The notes below the pieces were generated by a model, which ran no database searches, was not told where the DNA came from, and saw only the letters and a program-made list of their open reading frames with translations. This document shows, one piece after another, positions 57,293 to 64,000 of a stretch of DNA of 64,000 bases. This DNA comes from Acidovorax sp. Leaf78. GTDB lineage: Bacteria; Pseudomonadota; Gammaproteobacteria; Burkholderiales; Burkholderiaceae_C. Both the position numbers and the translations under genes were made by a program. Location of the stretch: positions 196,587 to 260,586 of the forward strand of contig NZ_LMLZ01000023.1 of NCBI RefSeq assembly GCF_001422735.1, in the 5' to 3' direction. How positions within the stretch are numbered: the stretch's first letter is position 1; each line of letters opens with the position of its first letter.

Positions 57293-59668
57293 ATGGATCA
57301 CTCAACACACAACAAGATCGTCTCGTTCATATGGTCAATCGCCGACGACTGCCTTCGTGATGTATTTGTTCGCGGGAAATACCGCGATGTCATCCTGCCG
57401 ATGTTCGTGCTTCGGCGACTGGACTGCCTGCTGGAGCCTTCAAAAGCCACGGTGCTGGAAGAGGTGCGTTTCCAGCGCGAAGACGCAGACATGGCCGATC
57501 TTGATCCCCATGGCCTGCGCGAAGCCTCTGGCTACGTGTTCTACAACACGTCCAAGTTCACCCTCAAGTCATTGCTAGGCAATCCGTCGCAGCTCGAAGC
57601 CAACTTCAGGAACTACCTTGACGGCTTTTCCGATAACGTCAAAGAGATCGTTGATAAATTTGACCTGCGCAACCAGATTCGCAAGATGGCGCAGTCGGAC
57701 GTACTGCATGACGTGATTGAAAAGTTCGTATCTGAGGAAATCAACCTCAGCCCAGACGACCGGAAGGGGCCGGATGGTCGTACACAGCCAGGTCTGTCAA
57801 ACCTTGGCATGGGCTACGTCTTCGAGGAACTGATCCGCAAGTTCAACGAAGAGAACAACGAAGAGGCGGGAGAGCACTTCACGCCGCGTGAGGTTATCAA
57901 CCTCATGACCAATCTGGTGTTCATCCCTGTGAAAGACCAGCTACCAAACCCGCTGACGATCTACGACCCCGCGTGCGGCAGCGGCGGCATGCTGACCGAA
58001 TCGCAAGACTTCGTGACCGATGCCGAAGGCGAGATCAAGGCCAAGGTGGGCGTGTTCTTGTACGGTAAAGAGATCAACCCCGAGACCTACGCCATTTGCA
58101 AGTCCGACATGATGATTAAGGGCAACGACCCCGAGAACATCAAATTTGGCTCGACTTTGGCCACCAACGACTTCTCGGGCACTCGCTTCGACTACATGTT
58201 GAGTAACCCGCCTTACGGCAAGTCTTGGAAGAGCGACCAGAAAGGAATCATTGAGGGCAAAGAGGTTCTTGATCATCGCTTTCAAGTCAATCTTTCGGAC
58301 TACACCGGTGAGTCGTTCGACTTCTATCCAGCAATTCCGCGCTCATCGGACGGTCAGTTGCTGTTCCTGATGGAGATGGTGGACAAGATGAAAAGGCGCT
58401 CAGACCTGAGCGACAAGAACGCAACTCGCTTTTCTGGCTCGCGCATTGCATCCGTCCACAACGGTTCGGCCTTGTTCACTGGCGATGCAGGCAGCGGCGA
58501 AAGCAACATCCGTCGTCACATCATCGAGAGCGACTACCTCGAAGCCATCATTCAGTTGCCGAACAACCTGTTCTACAACACTGGCATCACCACCTACGTG
58601 TGGCTGCTGTCCAACCATAAGGCGGAGAAGCGGCGAGGCAAGGTGCAGTTGATCGACGCATCTAACCTGTACCAGAAGCTGCGTAAGAACCTCGGCGAAA
58701 AGAACTGCGAATTCACCGCCGAGCACATCCAACAGATCACCCAGCTTTACCTGAGCCTTGCGAATGAAGGTATATCTAAGGTATTCGACAACCGGGACTT
58801 TGGCTATTACAAAGTGACGGTTGAGCGCCCCTTGCGTCTGGCCGCGCAGTTCAGCCCGGAGCGCATCGCCACACTACGCTTCGCACCGGGCATGCAAGAG
58901 ATCATGAAATGGGTCTATGGCAAATACGGTGACGAGGTCTACAGCGACCTCAAATCCCACGCCGAAGCCATTGAGAACCATCTTGAGCGCGAAGAAATCA
59001 CCCTTTCGCCCAAGAACCGCAAAGAGCTACTGGCACAGACCACATGGCAGGCTCAGCGCGACATCATGCTGGCCGCACAGCAGATTGCCGCCAAGGTGGG
59101 AGCTGATGAACACCTCGATTTCAACTTGTTTGAAACCATGGTGGATGAGGCTTGCGCCGCCTTGAAGTTGAAGCTTTCCACACCAGAGCGCAAGCAGGTT
59201 TTGAATGCCGTGAGCTGGCGCGATCCACGGGCTGCCAAAGTTATCAAGAAGCAGCACAAGCTGAGTGGTTCCAAACTTAAAGACATGCTCTCAGAATTGC
59301 AGACCACCGCCGAGCGGCTGGGTGATTACGGCTATTGGCCCAGCACCAAGGCAGGCGAATTCGTCGAGTACGAACCCGACAGTGAGCTGCGCGACACCGA
59401 GAACGTGCCTTTGGCCAAAAGCAAGGAGCCCACGGCCTCCAGCGTTATCCATGAATACTTCATCCGAGAGGTGCGCCCCCACGTTGACGAAGCTTGGATT
59501 GCGCTCGACAAAACCGTGATCGGCTACGAGATCAGCTTCAACAAATACTTCTATCAGCACAAGCCATTGCGCAGCCTCGAAGAAGTGACGGCGGAAATCC
59601 TGGCACTGGAAGCTGAAACCGATGGTCTGTTGAAACAACTGGTCAGCTTTGTATCGGGAGCCAAGTGA
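57293..59668 (+). CDS. hsdM: Type I restriction-modification methyltransferase subunit
   Basis: The product is 791 residues. The N-terminal HsdM helical domain (HNKIVSFIWSIADDCLRDVFVRGKYRDVILPMFVLRRLDCLL) precedes the N6-adenine methyltransferase core with motif I DPACGSGGM (225-233) and the catalytic NPPY at 305-308. An extra C-terminal region of some 250 residues beyond the usual core (roughly 540-791) is longer than in EcoKI-type HsdM. It modifies adenine together with HsdS. The stop overlaps the next gene's ATG (TGATG). Confidence 0.95.
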   Translation: MDHSTHNKIVSFIWSIADDCLRDVFVRGKYRDVILPMFVLRRLDCLLEPSKATVLEEVRFQREDADMADLDPHGLREASGYVFYNTSKFTLKSLLGNPSQLEANFRNYLDGFSDNVKEIVDKFDLRNQIRKMAQSDVLHDVIEKFVSEEINLSPDDRKGPDGRTQPGLSNLGMGYVFEELIRKFNEENNEEAGEHFTPREVINLMTNLVFIPVKDQLPNPLTIYDPACGSGGMLTESQDFVTDAEGEIKAKVGVFLYGKEINPETYAICKSDMMIKGNDPENIKFGSTLATNDFSGTRFDYMLSNPPYGKSWKSDQKGIIEGKEVLDHRFQVNLSDYTGESFDFYPAIPRSSDGQLLFLMEMVDKMKRRSDLSDKNATRFSGSRIASVHNGSALFTGDAGSGESNIRRHIIESDYLEAIIQLPNNLFYNTGITTYVWLLSNHKAEKRRGKVQLIDASNLYQKLRKNLGEKNCEFTAEHIQQITQLYLSLANEGISKVFDNRDFGYYKVTVERPLRLAAQFSPERIATLRFAPGMQEIMKWVYGKYGDEVYSDLKSHAEAIENHLEREEITLSPKNRKELLAQTTWQAQRDIMLAAQQIAAKVGADEHLDFNLFETMVDEACAALKLKLSTPERKQVLNAVSWRDPRAAKVIKKQHKLSGSKLKDMLSELQTTAERLGDYGYWPSTKAGEFVEYEPDSELRDTENVPLAKSKEPTASSVIHEYFIREVRPHVDEAWIALDKTVIGYEISFNKYFYQHKPLRSLEEVTAEILALEAETDGLLKQLVSFVSGAK

Positions 59669-61539
59669 TGCAAGAAATCCAAGGCAAGACCCGCACGGTG
59701 CGCGAACTGCTGTCCGGTGCTAAGTACGGTATCGACTACTACCAGCGCGAATACAAGTGGCAGACCAAGCAGATGGTTGAGCTTGTGTCTGACCTGACCG
59801 GCGCGTTTCTGGAGGACTATCAAGAAGCCCACCAACGCGCCGACGTTGCCAATTACGGCCACTACTTCCTTGGCTCCATTGTTATCAGCCAGCGTAAGAA
59901 CGAGCAGCAGATCAGCGAACGCCTCATTGTTGACGGCCAGCAGCGCATGACCAGCCTGACTTTGCTCTTGCTCTACCTGCATAGCCAGCAAAAAGACCGC
60001 GACGATGCGGAACCCGTTGAAGAACTGATCTTCTCCAAGAAGTTTGGCACCAAGTCTTTCAACCTGAATGTGCCGGAGCGCAATGACTGCATGGAGGCCT
60101 TGTTTGATGGCAAGGGCTATGACACTGCCGACCAGTCCGAATCGGTTCACAACCTGATTGGGCGCTTCAACGATATTGGCGATGCTTTCCCGCAAGACAT
60201 ATCCGGTACCAAGGCGCTGCCTTACTTTGTCGATTGGTTGCTGGAAAAGGTGCACTTGGTGGAAATCACGGCATACGCCGATGCCGATGCTTACACCATC
60301 TTCGAGACCATGAATGACCGTGGCCTTTCCTTGAGCAACACCGACATGCTCAAGGGCTACCTGCTGGCCAGCATCACCGATGCGACCAAGCGGGCTGAGG
60401 CCAACAAGGAAATCAAGCAATGGCTGCTGACATTTGCCAAGCGAGACAACGACCGCGATACCAAGGAAACCGAGGCTGATTTCTTCAAGGCATGGCTACG
60501 CGCCAAGTACGCTGGCGACATCCGTGAGCGGAAAAAAGGTGCCAAACCTGAAGACTTTGATCTCATCGGCACGGAGTACCACCGCTGGGTGCGAACCAAT
60601 CACGAGTTGGTGGGGTTGAACGTCAGCGATGACTTCAATCGCTGGGTGCGGCAAGACCTGCGCTTCTTTGCTCGTGTGTATCTGGAACTCCTGGAGGCCT
60701 GCGAGAGTTTAAAGCCGGGGCTTGAGTCCATCCGCTTCAATTCAGACCATGGCTTCACCCAGCAGTTTCAGGTGCTGCTGGCACCACTGCTGCCCACCGA
60801 TGACGAAGCAACTGTTAAAGCCAAGCTGCGCCTGACCGCTGACTATCTGGACTGCTGGCTGAATCGCCGTCTATGGAATTTCAAGTCCATCGACTATTCC
60901 ACCTTGCAGTACGCCACTTTCCTGCTGACCAAGGAACTGCGCAACCTGTCACTAGAGGCACTGCGCGAGAAGCTGATTGCACGTCTGACCGGCGACGAGA
61001 AGGATTTCCCGCTTGAAGATCAGCCGTCGCTGATTAACTGGAACGCTAAGAGCCTACACCGTCAGTTGGCCCGCTTCACTCACTGGGTGGAGGAACAGAG
61101 CGGTCAGCCGGGGCGCTACCTGGAATACATCGTGCGCTCAGGCAAAAACGCCTACGAAATCGAACACCTGTGGGCCAACCACTTCGAGCGCCATGCAGAC
61201 GAATTCGCCCATGCACAAGAGTTTGCCAGCTACCGCAACCGCATTGGTGGCCTTGTCCTCCTGCCGAAGAAAATCAATGCCAGCTTGAACGACAAGACCT
61301 TTTCCGACAAGGTGGCGCACTACCAGAAGGAAAACCTGCTGGCGCGTTCGCTGCACAGCGCCTGCTACCAGCACAATCCCGGTTTCCTACAACTGATGGC
61401 ACGCACCGGCCTCCCTTTCAAGTCATTCGACGAATTCAAGAAGGTCAGTTTTGACGAACGGTATGCAGCCTATCAAGGCATTGCCAAGCAGCTCTGGTCT
61501 TTGAACCGTTTGCAGGAGGTGGCGGATGCAACGGTATGA
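59668..61539 (+). CDS. DUF262/DUF1524 protein (GmrSD-like) inside the type I operon
   Basis: The product is 623 residues from the ATG at 59668 (a GTG at 59665 is possible). The N-terminal ParB/Srx-like DUF262 domain shows YYQREYKWQ and the IVDGQQRMTSL signature (DGQQR 89-93), and TIFETMNDRGLSLSNTDMLKG follows. The C-terminal DUF1524 nuclease has EIEHLWANH with His500 and RNRIGGLVLLPKKINASLNDKTFSDK, the His-Me/HNH pattern. GmrSD proteins are type IV enzymes that cut modified DNA. The gene is translationally linked to hsdM and overlaps hsdS by 14 nt. Confidence 0.9.
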   Translation: MQEIQGKTRTVRELLSGAKYGIDYYQREYKWQTKQMVELVSDLTGAFLEDYQEAHQRADVANYGHYFLGSIVISQRKNEQQISERLIVDGQQRMTSLTLLLLYLHSQQKDRDDAEPVEELIFSKKFGTKSFNLNVPERNDCMEALFDGKGYDTADQSESVHNLIGRFNDIGDAFPQDISGTKALPYFVDWLLEKVHLVEITAYADADAYTIFETMNDRGLSLSNTDMLKGYLLASITDATKRAEANKEIKQWLLTFAKRDNDRDTKETEADFFKAWLRAKYAGDIRERKKGAKPEDFDLIGTEYHRWVRTNHELVGLNVSDDFNRWVRQDLRFFARVYLELLEACESLKPGLESIRFNSDHGFTQQFQVLLAPLLPTDDEATVKAKLRLTADYLDCWLNRRLWNFKSIDYSTLQYATFLLTKELRNLSLEALREKLIARLTGDEKDFPLEDQPSLINWNAKSLHRQLARFTHWVEEQSGQPGRYLEYIVRSGKNAYEIEHLWANHFERHADEFAHAQEFASYRNRIGGLVLLPKKINASLNDKTFSDKVAHYQKENLLARSLHSACYQHNPGFLQLMARTGLPFKSFDEFKKVSFDERYAAYQGIAKQLWSLNRLQEVADATV

Positions 61540-62794
61540 AAGTTATAAAGCGAGTGGCGTCGAATCGATCAGAGAAATCCCAGCCCATTGGAATATAAAG
61601 AAGAACAAATTTTTATTCTCTGAACAGAAAGATGTTGTTGGTGAAAACTCAGCATCTTTCAAGCTGCTGTCACTGACGTTGCAAGGGGTAATCCTGCGCG
61701 ACATGGAAAATCCAAAGGGCAAGTTCCCTGCTGAGTTCAATACCTACAAGATAGTCGCGCCTAATGATCTTATCTTTTGTCTGTTCGACGTAGAAGAAAC
61801 GCCTAGGACTGTTGGTCGAGCAGTGCATCACGGAATGATTACTGGTGCGTACACGGTTGTTCGCTGCAACGAAAAGGTTTCGAGCCCCTTCGCCTATTAC
61901 TACTATCTCTCGCTTGATAACAACAAACAACTGCGCCCACTTTATACGGGGCTTCGGAATGTTATAACTAGCAACGCATTTTTCAGTCTTGCCATGCCAA
62001 TCCCGCCAATTGCGGAGCAAGTACGTATCGTCAAATTTTTAGATCAAAAAACATCAGAGATTGATGCCGCCATTGATAAGAAGAAAAGACTTCTTGAGCT
62101 GTTGCAAGAGCAGAAAAGAATATTGATTAACCGTGCCGTAACAAATGGTTTGAGTATGGAAGTCCCAAGGCATCAATCTGGCATTGCTTGGGCGGGCATA
62201 GTTCCAACGCATTGGGACATTCGATATTTAAAGCATATCTTCAAAGAGATTGACCATAGGTCAAATACGGGGAAAGAAGTACTCTATTCACTTCGCATGT
62301 CCGGGCAATTGGTTCGCCATCACGATGTTTCCGATAAGCCGATCACAGCAGATCAACTTATTGGTTACAAACTTGTACAACCTGGCCAGCTTGTAATGAA
62401 TCGAATGCGTGCGTCTATGGGCCTGTTTGCTATCGCAAACGAACATGGTCTCGTAAGTCCTGACTATGCTGTCTTTGACCCCATCGTAGACGTTGTTCAA
62501 GAGTATTTCTTAGCGCTATTCCGCAACTCAGCGATTCAAGGGGTGTTTCTCACTGAGTCAAAGGGTTTGGGAACAGGTTCATCGGGGTTCCTGCGGCTAT
62601 ATTCCGACAGGTTTGGTGGAATCAAGGTGCCCTGCCCACCGTTGGCTGAACAAAAAGAAATAGTTGCGGCAATTCATTCAATACAAGAGCAATTTAAAAA
62701 AGTGGAGCGGCCTGTTGAAGTTGAGATTGATAATCTGCAAGAAATGCGGACCACTCTGATAGCCACAACGGTTACTGGGCAGATTCGGGTGTAA
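61526..62794 (+). CDS. hsdS: Type I restriction-modification specificity subunit
   Basis: The product is 422 residues. Two target-recognition domains (about 15-165 and 220-375) are separated and followed by conserved helices: PPIAEQVRIVKFLDQKTSEIDAAIDKKKRLLELLQEQKRILINRAV and PPLAEQKEIVAAIHSIQEQFKKVERPVEVEIDNLQEMRTTLIATTVTGQIRV. It has GGAGG 7 nt before the ATG. Its composition is visibly more AT-rich than its neighbours, as usual for swapped specificity genes. The DNA target cannot be read from sequence. Confidence 0.95.
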   Translation: MQRYESYKASGVESIREIPAHWNIKKNKFLFSEQKDVVGENSASFKLLSLTLQGVILRDMENPKGKFPAEFNTYKIVAPNDLIFCLFDVEETPRTVGRAVHHGMITGAYTVVRCNEKVSSPFAYYYYLSLDNNKQLRPLYTGLRNVITSNAFFSLAMPIPPIAEQVRIVKFLDQKTSEIDAAIDKKKRLLELLQEQKRILINRAVTNGLSMEVPRHQSGIAWAGIVPTHWDIRYLKHIFKEIDHRSNTGKEVLYSLRMSGQLVRHHDVSDKPITADQLIGYKLVQPGQLVMNRMRASMGLFAIANEHGLVSPDYAVFDPIVDVVQEYFLALFRNSAIQGVFLTESKGLGTGSSGFLRLYSDRFGGIKVPCPPLAEQKEIVAAIHSIQEQFKKVERPVEVEIDNLQEMRTTLIATTVTGQIRV

Positions 62795-62804
62795 GGGGGA
62801 GAAA

Positions 62805-64000
62805 ATGGTCAGCAAAACCAACGAAGCCGCGCTTGAATCGCATATCGAAAACGCACTCGCGAAGGACGGCTATCGCGTTGGCGATCCGGCTGACTTTGAC
62901 AGGGAGTTCGCTGTTGATGGCTCGCTCTTTTGGGAATTCCTCGAAGCCACCCAGCCCAAGGAATTGGCGAAGCTGAAAGACCGCCCCAACTGGCAGCGGC
63001 TGGTGCTGGAGCGGCTAAACAAGAAGATCAAGAAAGACAGCGTTCTGGCCGTTCTGAAGAAAGGGCTGGACATTGACGATGCCCACTTCGATCTCCTCTA
63101 CCGCCTGCCATACAACGACCTCAACCCGGAGGTGGTGGCCAACTTCGAGGCCAACCGCTTCAGCGTGACCCGGCAAGTTCATTACAGCCGGACGGATGCG
63201 TTCAAGTCGGTAGACATGGCCCTGTTCGTCAACGGCCTGGCGGTGGCTACGCTGGAACTCAAGAACCCATGGACAGGCCAGAACGTGCAGAACGCCGTTC
63301 GCCAGTACCGTTCAGACCGTGACCCGAAGGAACCGCTTTTCGAGTTTGGTCGCTGCCTGGTGCATTTCGCGGTAGACCCGGACGAAGCTTTCATGTGCGC
63401 CCAACTGGCGGGCAACGACAGCAACTTTCTACCGTTCAACAAAGGGTTCAACTACGGCAAGGGCAACCCGGTCAATCCGAACGGGCACAAGACGGCGTAC
63501 CTATGGCAAGACATCCTGCCACGCCGCAGCCTGACCAACATCATTGAGCAATTCGCCAAATTCACCGTCGAGAAGGACAAGAAGACCGGCAAGGAGCGCA
63601 AGGCGCTGTTCTTCCCACGCTATCACCAGCTCGACGGGATGCGCGGCATTCTGGTAGATGCCCGGCAGAAGGGTGTGGGCCAGACCTACCTGATTCAGCA
63701 TTCGGCAGGCTCGGGCAAGTCCAACTCCATCACTTGGCTGGCATATCAACTGGTGGAGCAGTACGACATCACAGGTATGGCAAACCTGTTTGACTCCGTG
63801 GTGGTGGTGACAGACCGGCGCGTTCTGGACACCCAGCTCAAAGACAACATCAAGTTGTTCTCTGAAACCAAGAACATCGTTGCCCACTGCGAAAGTGCGC
63901 AGGAGCTCAAATACAACCTTGAGCTTGGCAAGAAGATCATCATTACCACGGTGCAGAAGTTCCCGTTCATCGTGGATGGCATCGGGCAACTGTCTGACCG
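62805..64000 (+). CDS. hsdR: Type I restriction-modification endonuclease subunit (5' part, runs off the window)
   Basis: The frame stays open from the ATG at 62805 (GGGGGAGAAA upstream) to the window end, about 398 codons. The nuclease PD-(D/E)xK site is visible: Asp137 in SVDMALFVNGLA and Glu151-x-Lys153 in TLELKN. The translocase starts with Walker A HSAGSGKS (Lys305) and VVVVTDRRVLDTQL. It starts 10 nt after hsdS. Completeness cannot be judged. Confidence 0.95.
   Translation, partial: MVSKTNEAALESHIENALAKDGYRVGDPADFDREFAVDGSLFWEFLEATQPKELAKLKDRPNWQRLVLERLNKKIKKDSVLAVLKKGLDIDDAHFDLLYRLPYNDLNPEVVANFEANRFSVTRQVHYSRTDAFKSVDMALFVNGLAVATLELKNPWTGQNVQNAVRQYRSDRDPKEPLFEFGRCLVHFAVDPDEAFMCAQLAGNDSNFLPFNKGFNYGKGNPVNPNGHKTAYLWQDILPRRSLTNIIEQFAKFTVEKDKKTGKERKALFFPRYHQLDGMRGILVDARQKGVGQTYLIQHSAGSGKSNSITWLAYQLVEQYDITGMANLFDSVVVVTDRRVLDTQLKDNIKLFSETKNIVAHCESAQELKYNLELGKKIIITTVQKFPFIVDGIGQLSD

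Overview
The window looks like a chromosome segment of a betaproteobacterium of the family Comamonadaceae, most like Acidovorax or a close relative. This rests on high-GC coding sequence, three Bug/TctC-type binding-protein or AtuA-type catabolic blocks each next to a LysR regulator, and intergenic repeats of the kind I associate with that family. It is an inference, because no rRNA or marker gene is present. Everything up to about 51.3 kb has the same high-GC style. From tRNA-Ser(GGA) at 51210-51299 to the right edge the sequence is visibly poorer in GC and has a different gene repertoire, so I read it as the left part of a genomic island inserted at the tRNA 3' end.

Layout of the core part. 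0-9 kb: a secreted alpha/beta hydrolase, a small secreted protein, a DMT exporter divergent from a LysR gene, a zinc-type dehydrogenase, a DsbA-like protein, and a beta-lactamase-fold protein divergent from another LysR gene, with three intergenic repeat families between them. 9.2-18.3 kb: a large lipoprotein hydrolase, a Bug receptor plus an AtuA-type gene pair divergent from a LysR gene, and a hybrid PAS-GAF histidine kinase/receiver. 18.4-27.6 kb: a frameshifted acetyltransferase, a VOC protein, then a minus-strand run of a leucine-rich-repeat protein, an ankyrin protein, two translationally coupled ATPase-like proteins and two acidic-tailed membrane proteins. 27.9-36.4 kb: a PhnD-like binding protein, a YcxB-like protein, a leuCD-type pair with a haloacetate-dehalogenase-like hydrolase and a Bug receptor (divergent LysR), a FlxA-like protein and a frameshifted hypothetical gene. 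36.4-51.2 kb: lipocalin, the complete yejABEF peptide importer, fabI, an exported ATP-dependent DNA ligase, a fasciclin protein, an Orn/Lys/Arg decarboxylase, an NfeD/SPFH pair and a GGDEF diguanylate cyclase.

Island part. 51.3-56.9 kb carries cargo: a secreted hydrolase and lipoprotein operon divergent from an XRE regulator with a perfect 10-bp inverted repeat between them, then a minus-strand group containing a papain-like cysteine-protease homologue co-translated with a small protein bearing a Tat-like signal. 57.3 kb to the edge is a type I restriction-modification operon, hsdM - DUF262/DUF1524 (GmrSD-like) - hsdS - hsdR. hsdR is cut by the window end. It is preceded by a near-consensus sigma-70 promoter and a leader of about 235 nt.

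The strongest candidates for something undescribed are (1) the coupled pair at 22513-25934, in which a membrane P-loop NTPase carries an apparent type IV pilin-like extracytoplasmic domain and is co-translated with an XRE-headed, P-loop-degenerate partner; (2) the GmrSD-like gene lodged inside the type I restriction operon; and (3) the protease/Tat-protein pair of the island.
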